NCBI GenBank assembly: GCA_965228955.1
Contig: OZ245848.1
Span: 2,480,001 to 2,544,000 of the forward strand
Length of the DNA stretch: 64,000 nt
Origin: JANSWY01 sp965228955
GTDB lineage: Bacteria; Bacteroidota; Bacteroidia; Cytophagales; Cyclobacteriaceae
Reading direction: 5' to 3'
Positions 43,172 to 54,500 of the stretch are shown here, piece by piece. Below the pieces are notes generated by a model. It was not told the origin of the DNA. It saw nothing but the letters and a program-made list of their open reading frames with translations, and ran no database searches. Each line of letters begins with the position of its first letter. Positions within the stretch are counted from its first letter, which is position 1. The position numbers and the translations under genes are program-made.

Positions 43172-44203
43172 CTATTGATCTGCCTTTTTAGATTTCAATA
43201 ATTCTTTTCTAAACACAGATGGAGTCTTATTTGTGGCCTTTTTGAATTCTGTATAAAATGATGAAAGTGCACTAAACCCACTTTCATATGCTATCGCTTC
43301 AATGGCCAAATTAGTTTTGTCCTGATGAGCTAATAATTCCTGCGCCTTTTTAAGTCTCATTGTCTTAATCAACTCCGGAAAACTCTTATTGAAATAATTA
43401 TTAACAACCATAGAAACCTGATAAGGTGGAACCTTCAACCTTTTGGCTAATGATGCAACACTCAGCATAGGGTCGGTAAAGACCTGATCTTCTACTAATG
43501 CCTTTTCAATTCTTTCTCCTAATTCTTGAATAAGCTCTTTATCCTCAGATCTGGAAGGTTCTGCTAAAAATAGTTTTGATTGCCGGACTGCAAGGAAAGT
43601 CAAAATATACAACACAAAAGCAGAAGTGATTATAATAGCCTGATACCAAAAGGAATCAAAAAAAAATGACTGGCTTAAAAAGAGCATTAGCAATATACCA
43701 ACCCCATAATTTAAGTACTGCGTCCACTTTAATCGTACATTATCAAAGCGGTTGGTTTTAATTGTACGTTTAAATTTCAGAATGCTTCCTACAACATAGA
43801 CAACCATTACAAGCATTGTGAACTGATAAATCCCAAAAGCAACATATACATTAGATATTGGTAGCACTAGTGCAACCGGGACCACAAATAATAATTGGTA
43901 ATAGTGTCTGCGATTCAAAGAGAATGACGGGTTCCAAAGTTTCTGAAGATAGAGTGCATACATGGGACCAACAAGCGAGAAAGAAATAGAGCCAAGATAA
44001 ATTCCAGTTAATTCAAGCTTGGGATAAATCAATCCCGCAATACAACCTGCCATCCGAACAGAGAGCAAGAGTAGAATCATTGAGAGAAGGATATTATCAA
44101 GCTTCCTACTTAGACGAATTAGCACAGCAACAAGAAAAAGAGAATGCAAAATTGCTGCACCGCCGAACATCAAAGGAATCAAGTCATTTAAATTCTGTTG
44201 CAT
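43172..44203 (-). CDS. AraC-family regulator with multi-TM N-terminal domain
   Basis: The 343-residue protein has about seven TM helices in residues 1-210 and an AraC-type DNA-binding domain (about 235-340): first HTH VASLAKRLKVPPYQVSMVVN, second IEAIAYESGFSALSSFYTEF, then NKTPSVFRKELL. The architecture is that of the 34460-35527 gene, and the two are probably distant paralogues. It is convergent with YitT (19 bases between stops) and divergent from the cytochrome c gene, whose expression it could control; that is positional inference only. Confidence 0.88.
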   Translation of the reverse strand: MQQNLNDLIPLMFGGAAILHSLFLVAVLIRLSRKLDNILLSMILLLLSVRMAGCIAGLIYPKLELTGIYLGSISFSLVGPMYALYLQKLWNPSFSLNRRHYYQLLFVVPVALVLPISNVYVAFGIYQFTMLVMVVYVVGSILKFKRTIKTNRFDNVRLKWTQYLNYGVGILLMLFLSQSFFFDSFWYQAIIITSAFVLYILTFLAVRQSKLFLAEPSRSEDKELIQELGERIEKALVEDQVFTDPMLSVASLAKRLKVPPYQVSMVVNNYFNKSFPELIKTMRLKKAQELLAHQDKTNLAIEAIAYESGFSALSSFYTEFKKATNKTPSVFRKELLKSKKADQ

Positions 44204-44336
44204 TTTGAAATGAATTGCTCAAAGAAAACCAATCTATAGCATAAGTGTGTGGTCATAATTATTCTGATTTCTAAACCAGAAGTTTTCAATGCCCACTTTC
44301 ACATACGTTTGTGAGAGATCAAAACTTAAAGTAATC

Positions 44337-44744
44337 ATGCAAAAAAAGCACATTAAAAAGCTATGGTATTTCCTCGTTTTGCCACTTTCATTTATAGCTA
44401 TAGTAATTATTCTCTTAACAATTTTCGAATATACCAGGGTTGCAGATATTAGAGAATCATTGTCGAATGTTAACCAGGAAGATAGTATATCCTATGGTAA
44501 GGTATTGTTTGAAACAAGAGGCTGTAGTTCCTGCCACGCTATAAAGTCAGGAAAAGACAGCTTGGGGCCTAACTTATCGGGAATAGGGAAACGAAAATCA
44601 GAAGATTACATAAAGCAGTCAATCGAAAACCCTTCAGCAATTGTAGTTGCGGGTTATGAAGATATATCAATGCCTAACTTTGGTGAGATCCTGAATCAAA
44701 AACAGGTAAAGGCATTGGTTATGTATATTTCAAGAATAGAGTAG
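44337..44744 (+). CDS. Membrane-anchored c-type cytochrome
   Basis: From ATG 44337 the product is 135 residues. The frame is open 16 codons further upstream, but this ATG gives a normal N-terminal anchor (KKLWYFLVLPLSFIAIVIIL). The periplasmic domain carries one haem site, C63-S-S-C66-H67, followed by GPNLSGIG and the likely axial ligand M112 in ISMPNF, ending with VKALVMYISRIE, all in class I cytochrome c order. It can shuttle electrons to or from a membrane complex; no oxidase or reductase gene is adjacent. It is divergent from an AraC regulator and ends in a strong hairpin. Confidence 0.9.
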   Translation: MQKKHIKKLWYFLVLPLSFIAIVIILLTIFEYTRVADIRESLSNVNQEDSISYGKVLFETRGCSSCHAIKSGKDSLGPNLSGIGKRKSEDYIKQSIENPSAIVVAGYEDISMPNFGEILNQKQVKALVMYISRIE

Positions 44745-44750
44745 AAGTAT

Positions 44751-44788
44751 TTTTAAGGCCCTTTATTATTTTGAAAAGGGCCTTAAAA
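44751..44788. terminator. Strong bidirectional terminator
   Basis: A perfect 14-bp stem, TTTTAAGGCCCTTT (44751-44764) with AAAGGGCCTTAAAA (44775-44788), around a ten-base loop. The outer A/T pairs provide a T-run in both directions. It separates the convergent cytochrome c gene and the 114-residue gene. Confidence 0.85.
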
Positions 44789-44793
44789 CCAAT

Positions 44794-45138
44794 TTATTCC
44801 ACGTCAGAAGAAGTGATTGTTAGTTTAAAATCTTTGCTTAGAGCTACGTTGAAGTTTCTTGTTTCCATCAGCACATTCGCTTTTTCAGATTTCTTCAGTA
44901 CGTACATAAAATCTTTCAACAGCAGATTACCCTTTGGCTCTACTAGTATTCGTCCTTTACTGATTTCTATATCAAAACTATAACCTGTGACCCTTTTTGG
45001 ATTAACATCAACAAACTCATGATTTGAAAGTTGATATTCTTGTTCCTTCTCAGATGAATCAACCATCATTTTCACGATTACAGGTTTGTACTTACTCCAC
45101 ACATGTGCATAGTTGCCAATAGGCTCAGAATCTCTCAT
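44794..45138 (-). CDS. Hypothetical protein, 114 residues
   Basis: The ATG at 45138 opens a frame with no signal peptide or TM helix. The composition is mixed beta/alpha with a KxVIVKMMVDSSEKEQEYQL stretch and a C-terminal Lys/Asp-rich part (ALSKDFKLTITSSDVE). I recognise no family. It sits between a strong bidirectional terminator and a ~265-base gap before the next divergent gene, which is a natural place for a short transcription unit. The gap 45139-45403 shows no further gene; it must hold the promoters of both divergent genes. Confidence 0.6.
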   Translation of the reverse strand: MRDSEPIGNYAHVWSKYKPVIVKMMVDSSEKEQEYQLSNHEFVDVNPKRVTGYSFDIEISKGRILVEPKGNLLLKDFMYVLKKSEKANVLMETRNFNVALSKDFKLTITSSDVE

Positions 45139-45403
45139 ATTGTCATTATATATTCATTTGCTAAAAAGCGAAGGGCTATATTCCGTAGCATTTCATAACA
45201 TAATTACCTTTTAGCATTCAAAAGAAAGGTAAAGCTATAAAATCTCAATGAGCCTGCAATTATTTATTGACCTTTCCTGGACCGTATTTGCAGAATTATC
45301 TTAATCACTGGCCTAAAATACCCGGTTAGAGTTAGTGCAAATGATTTGATATATGGTTATCTTCTAAGGAATAATTTAACACACATACACTTTAATCAGT
45401 CCT

Positions 45404-45742
45404 ATGAAAATCAAAAAAGCAATTCTCGCAATCGTATTTGCAGGGATTAGTTCCCTTGCATTTAGTCAAACAAGCATTCTAATCACCAATGATACTGGTA
45501 TCGACTTTTTCGGAGTTCATGCCAGTGAATCAGAAGACCCCTATTGGAGTGATGACCTTTTAACTTACGACATATTCGAAGATGAGTCGGAGGTAGAAAT
45601 CACTTTCCCAGCAGGAATGAGTTGTCTTGTTGACATCATGGTAACATACGATGAAGAATCAAGCATTGAATTTGAAGAAGTTGATATCTGCGAAATCAGT
45701 GGCATTATTCTACATTATGATGGTACTTACGAAATATATTGA
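45404..45742 (+). CDS. Small secreted acidic protein, unknown
   Basis: The 112-residue protein has a clear signal peptide (ends LAFSQ) and a short acidic mature part: SILITNDTGIDFFGVHASES, WSDDLLTYDIFEDESEVEI, AGMSCLVDIMV, VDICEISG. The order of N-x-T-G, W-x-x-D-L-L, a Cys, and D-I/L-C is a pattern I have seen in small secreted proteins of diverse bacteria, but I cannot name the family. The two Cys could form a disulphide. It is monocistronic, with a hairpin terminator 12 bases after the stop. Its role may be envelope or extracellular; nothing in the neighbourhood decides it. Confidence 0.7.
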   Translation: MKIKKAILAIVFAGISSLAFSQTSILITNDTGIDFFGVHASESEDPYWSDDLLTYDIFEDESEVEITFPAGMSCLVDIMVTYDEESSIEFEEVDICEISGIILHYDGTYEIY

Positions 45743-45754
45743 CTTTGCATTTCA

Positions 45755-45782
45755 GGCTGTGATTTAATTCACAGCCTTTTTA
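45755..45782 (+). terminator. Rho-independent terminator
   Basis: GGCTGTGA (45755-45762) pairs with TCACAGCC (45769-45776) around a six-base loop, followed by TTTTTAAAT. It ends the 112-residue gene. Confidence 0.85.
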
Positions 45783-45888
45783 AATAGAATCCTTTCAAGA
45801 AAGTATTTCATCAATTTATCTAACCCAGCATTCTTACTAATTTTCAATACTACTGTATTATATTTAGGCATTAATCAATGTTCCACAT

Positions 45889-47865
45889 ATGAACCGAATT
45901 GCTGCCCTGCTATTCTGTTGCTTTAGCACATGTTTATTTGCACAATTACCTGATAGCATTCAAAACAGATTAGACCTCTTATCTGGGGAACCAAAGACCC
46001 TATTACTGGACTCCCTAGCGGATAAGACCTTAAGACAAAATATTGATCTGCATCAGTTGATTGTACAGGAAGGAATTTCACACGCACTTGAACTAAAGAG
46101 CGATTCCCTGCATGAAAGTTTCCTGATTAAGTTAGGACTCAACCATCTTTATAGATATCAATACGATTCAGCAAGGATATTTTATCAACAGGTCCGTGAC
46201 AACACCAAAAATGAAAGGGTAAAAGCCACCGCATTAGGTGAACTTGGTATTAGTTATTACTATGAATCCAATGATTCCGAAGCACTAAAATATCTGATTG
46301 AATCTTATAATCTATGGAAGGAAATTGCAGATACTTCAAGGCTAGCCGGAATCACCAACAATCTTGGTGTAATACAAAGGTATTTGGGAGATTATGAAAA
46401 CTCTAACTACTTCCTAAAACAAGCATTGATCTTCAAGAAACATACAGGACAGACGGTAACACTTGGGAGCACATACCATAATTTGGGAATTACTTTCGAA
46501 GAGATGAAGCAACCAGATTCTTCATTATTCTATTTCCAAAAAGCTAAACTCATCAGAGAACAATACAATGATGTCAGGGGATTAGCTAAAACTTATTCTT
46601 CACTTGGAAAAGTGTACATGGATAAGGAATTTCTGGACTCTTCTTTATTTTTTTATGATAAAGCAATTACAATCGATAAGAAAATGAAGGATATGGCAGC
46701 ACTGTCCTCCGATCAAGTCAGTATGGCTGATGCTTTCCTTAGAAATAATGAACACCAAAAATCAATAACATTATTAAATGAAGCTCTCAGCATATCAAAA
46801 GATGCCAGGGTAAAACTTAGTGGGTTAAGATTGTTGGCAGCAAATTATGATGCCATCAAATGGTATCAAAAAGCAAGTTCAGCTAAAGGGCAGTTACTAA
46901 ATTTGAAGGATTCGATTAATAATGCGGAAAAAGAAGCCTCATTACAAGAGCTACAAGTCCAATTTGATACCGAACAAAAAGAATCTCAAATAGCCCAGTT
47001 ATCAGCTGAAAATGAAATCCAGGAACTAAAAGCTCAGCAAGATGCGCAAACAAAAACAATACTGGCTGTTGGGCTAATTGCTCTGTTAATTATTGCTGCT
47101 TTGTTATACTCCAGATCACGAACCAAGTCGAAAAACAATGAGGTATTAGATGCGAAGAACAAAGAACTAGCAGTAATAAATCAAACCAAAGACAGGTTAT
47201 TCTCAATCATATCACATGATTTAAAAAGCCCATTATCTTCATTTCATTTAATTACCCAAAGCCTTGCTCAAAACCTGGATAATTTGGAGAAAGAGCAGCT
47301 CAAGGAATATTTGGAATCTCTAAGGGACAGTTCGGCCAATGTGAGAGATATGATGGACAATCTGCTTAAATGGGCATTGGCTCAAACGGATCAACTGGGT
47401 TATAAAATGGAGCCCGTTGCATTAAATGATGTACTCAATGGAGTTGTTAATCAGCTAAATATAGTGTCAAATGCCAAAGAAATCTCCATAGATACTAATC
47501 TTGCCGATAATCTAAAACTTCAAGGTGATGCTAGCTTTCTGGAAATAGTAATTAGGAATCTTCTAAGTAACTCGTTAAAGTTTACAGAGTCAGGCAAATC
47601 AATAATTTTGGAAACCAGAGAAGAAGGCGACCAGGCCATTATTCGTGTGATGGACCAGGGTGTGGGTATGGAACAGACTGAGATCGAAAAGCTATTAGCA
47701 GGAGAAATTCTTGGAGCGGAAATCAATAATTCAACAGAAAAGGGTACAGGATTAGGAATAACATTAGTTCAAGAATTAGTTAAAAAGATGGAAGGTCAAC
47801 TACAGGTAACATCTGAAAAGGGTAGAGGCACTACATTCGAATTATTATTCAAGAAAGCAGCATGA
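45889..47865 (+). CDS. TPR sensor histidine kinase
   Basis: This 658-residue protein has a signal peptide (ends FAQ), six to seven TPRs (about 85-340: TNNLGVIQRYLGDYENS, YHNLGITFEEMKQPDSSLFY), a long coiled coil, a TM helix (about 390-410), then HisKA with H443 in IISHDLKSPLSSF, an N-box (IRNLLSNSLKF), G1 (DQGVGM) and G2 (GTGLGITLV). All boxes are intact. The response regulator gene overlaps its end by four bases (ATGA), so they form a classic two-component pair, the only complete one in the window. The giant surface-protein gene follows. The coupling suggests that the pair controls that gene. Confidence 0.93.
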   Translation: MNRIAALLFCCFSTCLFAQLPDSIQNRLDLLSGEPKTLLLDSLADKTLRQNIDLHQLIVQEGISHALELKSDSLHESFLIKLGLNHLYRYQYDSARIFYQQVRDNTKNERVKATALGELGISYYYESNDSEALKYLIESYNLWKEIADTSRLAGITNNLGVIQRYLGDYENSNYFLKQALIFKKHTGQTVTLGSTYHNLGITFEEMKQPDSSLFYFQKAKLIREQYNDVRGLAKTYSSLGKVYMDKEFLDSSLFFYDKAITIDKKMKDMAALSSDQVSMADAFLRNNEHQKSITLLNEALSISKDARVKLSGLRLLAANYDAIKWYQKASSAKGQLLNLKDSINNAEKEASLQELQVQFDTEQKESQIAQLSAENEIQELKAQQDAQTKTILAVGLIALLIIAALLYSRSRTKSKNNEVLDAKNKELAVINQTKDRLFSIISHDLKSPLSSFHLITQSLAQNLDNLEKEQLKEYLESLRDSSANVRDMMDNLLKWALAQTDQLGYKMEPVALNDVLNGVVNQLNIVSNAKEISIDTNLADNLKLQGDASFLEIVIRNLLSNSLKFTESGKSIILETREEGDQAIIRVMDQGVGMEQTEIEKLLAGEILGAEINNSTEKGTGLGITLVQELVKKMEGQLQVTSEKGRGTTFELLFKKAA

Positions 47866-48476
47866 GTAAGTACCAGCTATTCATTGTAGATGATCATAAA
47901 ATTGTTAGAGATGGGCTCAAAGCCATTTTTATAGGTAAGCCCAATATTCAAGTTTGTGGCGAAGCTGCCTCAATTCAGGAAGCTAAGGACAAGTTGGCAA
48001 ACATTAACCCCGACTTACTTTTCGTAGATTTGAAACTACCCGATGGAAAAGGAAGTGACTTTCTCTCTGAATACCTTGAGAATCATCAAGACGTTAAAGC
48101 AGCTCTTCTTACTGCTGAGCCAAATAAAGTAGACCTAAAAAAAGCAGAAGAAGCGGGTGTGAAAGCGTTTTTAACCAAAGACATTGACCAAATGGAGTAC
48201 TACCAGGCAATCGATAAAATGCTTCAAGGTAAGAAACATATCTCAGGCGCATTTGCAGATGTATTGATGAATGAAAGCAGTGAACTAACCCCTCGAGAAA
48301 TCGAAGTATTACATGGATTTGCAGATGGTCTTACTTACAAAGAAATAGGAGCAAAATTAGATATTAGTCCAAGGACTGTTGAAACCCACAAAAACAGCCT
48401 TTTAAGCAAATTCAACACAAAATCAATAGTAGAAATGGTGCGTTTGGCTATACGTGAAGGCCACATAGAGGCTTGA
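47862..48476 (+). CDS. LuxR/NarL-type response regulator
   Basis: The 204-residue protein has a receiver domain (about 1-120) with acidic pair D9-D10, phospho-acceptor D56 in LLFVDLKLPDG, the switch Thr/Ser in LLTAEP and Lys in FLTKDI, then a LuxR HTH (about 140-200: ELTPREIEVLHGFADGLTYK, EIGAKLDISPRTVETHKNSL). It should be phosphorylated by the upstream TPR kinase (translation coupled by ATGA overlap) and bind DNA as a dimer. The surface-protein gene 91 bases downstream, whose upstream DNA carries short repeats, is the most likely target. Confidence 0.95.
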   Translation: MSKYQLFIVDDHKIVRDGLKAIFIGKPNIQVCGEAASIQEAKDKLANINPDLLFVDLKLPDGKGSDFLSEYLENHQDVKAALLTAEPNKVDLKKAEEAGVKAFLTKDIDQMEYYQAIDKMLQGKKHISGAFADVLMNESSELTPREIEVLHGFADGLTYKEIGAKLDISPRTVETHKNSLLSKFNTKSIVEMVRLAIREGHIEA

Positions 48477-48478
48477 CA

Positions 48479-48516
48479 TCCGTAAAATTCCGTACCCCTT
48501 AATCGGAATATTCCCG
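48479..48516. promoter_or_regulatory. Repeat cluster ahead of the 2,187-residue gene, candidate RR site
   Basis: TCCGTA occurs at 48479-48484 and again at 48489-48494 (10-base period). TACCCCT overlaps the second copy, and a 10-base palindrome GGAATATTCC (48505-48514) lies just downstream within CGGAATATTCCCG. All of this falls in the short gap between the response regulator stop and the surface-protein start. Such repeats suit a LuxR-type dimer. No experimental support is visible. Confidence 0.35.
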
Positions 48517-48566
48517 ATACCTTTTGGATGTAATCATGGTGAATTTTGAGGTAAATAATTGTCGCC

Positions 48567-51500
48567 ATGAAATACATATTTATCATCTTTTCACTTGTAA
48601 GCCTGGGTTTAGTCCAACTACAGGCTCAAACAGTTACAATCCCTGATGCCAATTTTAAAGCATACTTAGTGGGAAACACATCTATCAATACCAATATGGA
48701 TTCTGAGATTCAGGTCACAGAAGCCGAAGCATTTACAGGGTTTATACTAGCAGCAAACCAAAACATATCGGATGCAACAGGTATAGAAGCTTTTATCAAT
48801 GCTCAATATTTGGATTTGCAGAATAACAGTCTCACATCAATTGACTTAAGTGCCAATGATAAATTAACAGACATTCTGCTCACCAACAATTCCCTAACCT
48901 CAGTAACAGGAATTGATGGATTTACCAATTTGAATCAATTGTCACTTGACCAAAACAGCCTGACTTCAATTTCGATTCACAATTGCACAAACCTGGAAGA
49001 GATTCTATTAAGCAACAACAGTCTTACCAGCGTTAGTCTAACGGGATCCAACTTCAATGCCAGTACAAGTCCTAATGATTTTGAGATCAGTAGCAATCCA
49101 ATAACCTCAGTAGACGTAAGTGGATTAACTAACATGAAACGATTCATTGCTTATTCATCAGATTTAACATCCGTAAACTTGACATCAAATACTAACGTGA
49201 CCGGAATCTTTCTGGATTACAGCGATCAGCTTACTACATTAAATGTCAATGGATTAACTAGTTTAACCAGAATTGATATGAGAAGTACAGCCATCACAAG
49301 TTTGGACCTCTCTACAAATACAGCACTAGAAGCCCTGACGACCAGGGAGACTACTACACTAGCTTCATTAGATTTATCACAAAACACAAATTTGTCCTAC
49401 CTCCAAGCTGTAAATTGTGACTTAAATTCCTTGGATCTGGGAAATGGGAACAATACTAACCTCAGTTTTATAAATATCAGATATAATTACTCCCTGAATT
49501 GTGTGGTGGTAGATGATGTAAGCTACAGCAACACAAATTGGACGAGCAAATCCTCTAATACAATATACAGAACAGAATGTAATGCTCCAGTAGCAACCTC
49601 AACATCACCTTCTGATGAAGGTACTTATGCACCTTTAGGAGCAACTGGTGGTATTGTATTTAATGAAGATGTTCAGGAAGCAACAGGTACAATTGCACTC
49701 TATCTGGCTGATGGAACGCATGTTGAAACAATTCCAACAGGTTCCGGTGATTCAAGACTAGGTCAACCAGGAGGCTTCAGAATTACCTGGGACTTCAATA
49801 CAGACCTGATACCAAGCACGGATTACTACATATTGGTTTCGGAAGGAGCTTATGAAGATTTAGCTGGTAATGATTTTCCTGGAATTGGAGTAGGGGGTTT
49901 AGATTTTACTGCCAATGCAAGACCTTTAATTGAAAGTACAATACCTTCAAATGGAGCAACAGGTGCATCAATTAGTGATAATCTTACCCTTGATATGGAT
50001 GTGAGTGTTTACACTGATGGAACGGTAAATCTGGTCATTAAAGAATATGCAACTGACAATACATTTGAAACAATTGCTTTGAGCTCACTGGATCTGGGAG
50101 ATGGAGCAGGATACTTTCCTGATGGAATCATCACCATCAATCCAACAAGTGATTTAACTGACAATACTCAGTACTATGTGGTCCTTGAAGGAGCAGGAAC
50201 ACTTAAAAGTGATTTCAACGCTGAGTCGTTTATCGGTTTAGATGACAAGGATGACTGGACGTTCACAACTGAAGTTGTTGATAATGTAGCACCAACAGTA
50301 ACTTCTTTCAGTCCTGCTGATAATGCAACAGATGTTTCCGTTGATGTTGGAACTTTAACAATGACATTATCTGAAGATGTTCAATCGGGAGGTTCTGGCA
50401 CCATCAGAATTCGAAGAATCAGCAGCAATCAAGTTTTTCAGGAATTCTCAATTGGAACTTCGGATGTTACAATTTCTGGAAATACTGTAACATTAAACAA
50501 TGTAAATACACTTGGGTTTAATTCCGGATATTGGATCCAAAATTGGAATAACCTCAATGCAATAGAGGATTTGGCTGGAAACGCTCTGGTTGGCTGGAAT
50601 ACTGATGACGTTTGGAATTTCACAACTGAGCAAGAAGATGTAACAGCACCATTAGCAACATCTACATCACCTTCAGATGAAGGAACATATGCACCTCTAA
50701 CAGCAACAGGTGGAATTGTTTTCAATGAAGATGTACAAGAAGGTTCAGGTACTATTCAACTTTATTTGGCTGATGGAACATTACTTGAAACCATCACAAC
50801 AGGAACAAGCGATACAAGACTAGGCCAACCAGCCGGATTCCGAATCACATGGGATTTTGACACTGATTTAATCCCTAGCACAGACTACTACATATTAGTT
50901 TCATCAGGAGCCTACCAGGATTTAGCTGGAAATGACTTTACTGGAATTGGAACAGGAGAGTTAGACTTCACATCAAATGCACGTCCTCTTATTGAAAGCC
51001 TAACGCCAGCAAACGGTGCAACTAGTGTATCGATTAGTAATGATCTTATTTTAGACATGGACGTAAATCTCTATACAGATGGAGATGTAAACCTTGTAAT
51101 TAAAGAATATTCCAACAACAACAGTTTCGAATCTATTCCACTACATACACTGGATGGAGGATTTGGTGCAGGAGCCTTCCCAGATGGAGTCATCACCATA
51201 AATCCATCCAGTGATATGGCCGAAAACACACAATACTATGTAGTTTTAGAAGGTACAGGAACACTGAAAAGCGAAACCAATGCTGAAGCATTTGTTGGGT
51301 TGGACGACAAAGACGACTGGACGTTTACTACTGAAACAGTAGATAATGTCGCTCCAACCGTTACATCATTTAGTCCTGCTGATGATGCTACGGATGTGGC
51401 TGTTGATGTTGGGTCATTAACAATGACTTTATCAGAAGATGTCCAATCTGGCGGTTCTGGTACAATTAGAATACGTAGGGTTAGTAGTAACCAAGTTGTA

Positions 51501-54500
51501 CAGGAATTTGAAATTGGCACATCACAGGTCACTATTTCTGGCAACACGGTAACCCTTAACAATGTAAATACACTACTTTTTGATACCCGTTATTGGATTC
51601 AAAATTGGAATAACCTAAACGCCATTGAAGATCTGGCTGGAAACGCTCTGGTGGGCTGGAATACCAATGACATTTGGAATTTTACGACAGAATTGGAAGA
51701 TGTTACAGCACCATTAGCAACATCCACGTCACCTTCGGACGAAGGAACATATGCACCTTTAACAGCAACAGGTGGAATCGTATTCAATGAAGATGTACAG
51801 GAAGGTTCTGGTACTATTCAGCTTTATTTGGCTGATGGGTCATTACTGGAAACCATCACAACAGGAACAAGCGATACAAGACTAGGGCAACCTGCAGGAT
51901 TCCGAATTACATGGGATTTTGACACTGACTTAATTCCTAGTACAGACTATTATATTTTGGTTTCCTCCGGAGCTTATCAGGATGTTGCTGGTAATGACTT
52001 TGCTGGAATAGGAGTAGGTGAGCTTGATTTCACTTCAAATGCAAGACCATTAATTGAATCATTGTCACCAAGTAATGGAGCATCAGATGTTAGTATTAGC
52101 TCAAACCTAACAGTAGACCTTGATGTAAACCTTTATACCGATGGAACTGTAAATCTTGTCATTAAGGAGTTTGATACTGATAACACATTTGAATCTGTTT
52201 CACTAAGCTCAATGGATTTAGGGTTCGGAGCAGGATCTTTTCCTGATGGCACTATCACTATCAATCCAACAACTGACTTATCAGAAGAAACACAATACTA
52301 TGTTGTACTGGAAGGAACAGGAACTCTTAAAAGCGAAAGCAACGCGGAATCTTTCATAGGTCTGGATGATAAGAATGATTGGACATTCACTACCGAAGTT
52401 CCATTCGTAAAATCAGACCAAACAATCACTTTTGATGCTATTCCAGATAAAACATACATCGATAGTCCAATTACTCTTGGAGCAACAGCTTCTTCAGGGT
52501 TGGATGTATCTTATTCTGTGGTTAGTGGTCCTATATCAATTTCTGGAAATGAAGTAACTATAGAAGGAATTGGTACAGCTACAATTGCTGCTAACCAACC
52601 AGGGGATGCTACATATAATCCTGCTACCACTGTTGAAGTTTCGTTTGACATCAACAAAGCAGACCAAACTATTACAATTACAGAAATTGCTGACAAATAT
52701 GCTACTGATTCATCCTTCGATGTTGAAGCTTCTACTGACAGCAATCTTGAATTGACATACGAGATATCCGGACCTGCTTCTATTTCAGGAACTACAGTTA
52801 CACTAGATGGTACAACTGGAACCGTCACCGTTACCGTCAGCCAGGCAGGAAATGAATATTATAATGAAGCTTCTGCAACTGAAAGCTTTGAAGTAACCAT
52901 TGAAAAAGAAGACCAAACTATCACATTCACTGAACTGGAGAACAAGACATTTGGAGATGCCGCATTTAATTTAAGTGCAACAGCGAGTTCAGGATTAGAA
53001 GTGTCCTTTGAAGTTGTTAGTGGGCCGGTTTCAATCAACGGAACGGAAGTTACAATTACAGGAGCTGGAGAAGCATCAATAAAAGCAATTCAAACAGGTG
53101 ATGATACATATAAAGCCGCTTCAGATGTTACCAGGACTTTCACAGTTGGTAAGGCAGATCAGACAATAACATTTGCAGAGTTAGAGAACAAATCCTTTGG
53201 AGATGCCTCATTTACCTTAAGCTCAACTTCAAGTTCAGGGTTAACTGTATCATTTTCAGTGGTTAGTGGGCCTGTATCTCTAGATGGGAATGAGGTTGCA
53301 ATTACTGGTGCTGGTGAAGTATCTATTACTGCTAGTCAGTCAGGAAATGATGATTACAATGCTGCTGATGATGTCACAAGAACTTTTACAGTTGCCAAAG
53401 CTGATCAGACAATTACATTCACGGAGATTGAAGGTAAGACTTTTGGTGATCAGTCATTCACCCTTAGTCCATCAGCTACTTCAGAGTTAGACGTGTCATT
53501 AAGCGTTGTGAGTGGACCTGTTACAATTGACGGTAATGCAGTAACAATAACGGGAGCTGGAACTGCAATATTAGCAGCAAACCAAGCAGGAAACGACAAC
53601 TACAATGCCGCTACTGAAATCACTCAAACATTTGATATCGCAAAAGCTGATCAGCAAATAACAATTGAAAGTATTGAGGACAAGCTAACTACTGATGCCG
53701 CATTTTCAGTAAACGCAACCGTAAATACAGGCTTAGAACTCTCATATGAAGTTACTGGTCCTGCCAGCATTTCAGAAAGTACAATCACCTTAGATGGTAC
53801 AGAAGGCACTGTGACTGTTACAGTATCTCAAGTGGGTACTGATAACTACAACTCAGCTTCAACTTCTATCAGTATTAGCGTAACAGCCCCTGAAAAACTG
53901 GATCAGACAATTACTTTTAGCACCATTGCTAACAAAACATACGGAGATGCTGCTTTTAGCTTGTCAGCATCCGCTTCTTCAGGGTTGGATATTGTTTATA
54001 CTGTAGTTGAAGGACCGATTTCAATTAGTGGCAATCAGGTTACTATTGAAGGTGTAGGAACTGCTTCAATCAAAGCGACTCAAGTAGGAAATGACACTTA
54101 CAATGCCGCAACAGAAGTGACTCAAAGTTTTGAAATCACTAAAGCAGATCAAACTATCGCATTTAATGAAATGACAGACAAAGTTTTTGGAGATGCAAGT
54201 TTTGATCTGAGTGCGACTGCAACTTCTGGACTCAATGTACAATTCGAGGTTGTTGAAGGACCAATATCTATAAGCGGAACTGAGGTTACAATAACTGGTG
54301 TAGGAGCTGCCCAAATCAAGGCAAGTCAGCCAGGTGATGAATTTTATAATGCCGCTACTGAGGTAACTCAAACATTTACAATCAACAAGGCTGATCAAAC
54401 AATCACCTTTGAGACGATTGCTGATAAGACTTTTGGTGATGCGTCATTCAGTTTAGTGGCAATTTCTACTTCAGGGTTAGATGTTGCATATTCAATTGTA

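Noticed and set aside
44771..44983. Plus-strand open frame of ~70 codons
   Set aside because: It begins inside the 14-bp bidirectional terminator and runs antisense through the 114-residue gene. Its Ser/Leu-rich composition looks like a reverse-strand shadow.
48493..48499. TACCCCT as a true NarL-type heptamer
   Set aside because: One seven-base match to a degenerate consensus is expected often by chance, and the response regulator is only of the general LuxR class. Kept only as a minor note.
50438..54398. Several antisense open frames of 60-110 codons inside the repeat region of the 2,187-residue gene
   Set aside because: They recur at the same place in each repeat and are Ser/Val-rich mirror translations of Thr/Asp-rich repeats; no start signals or domains are seen.
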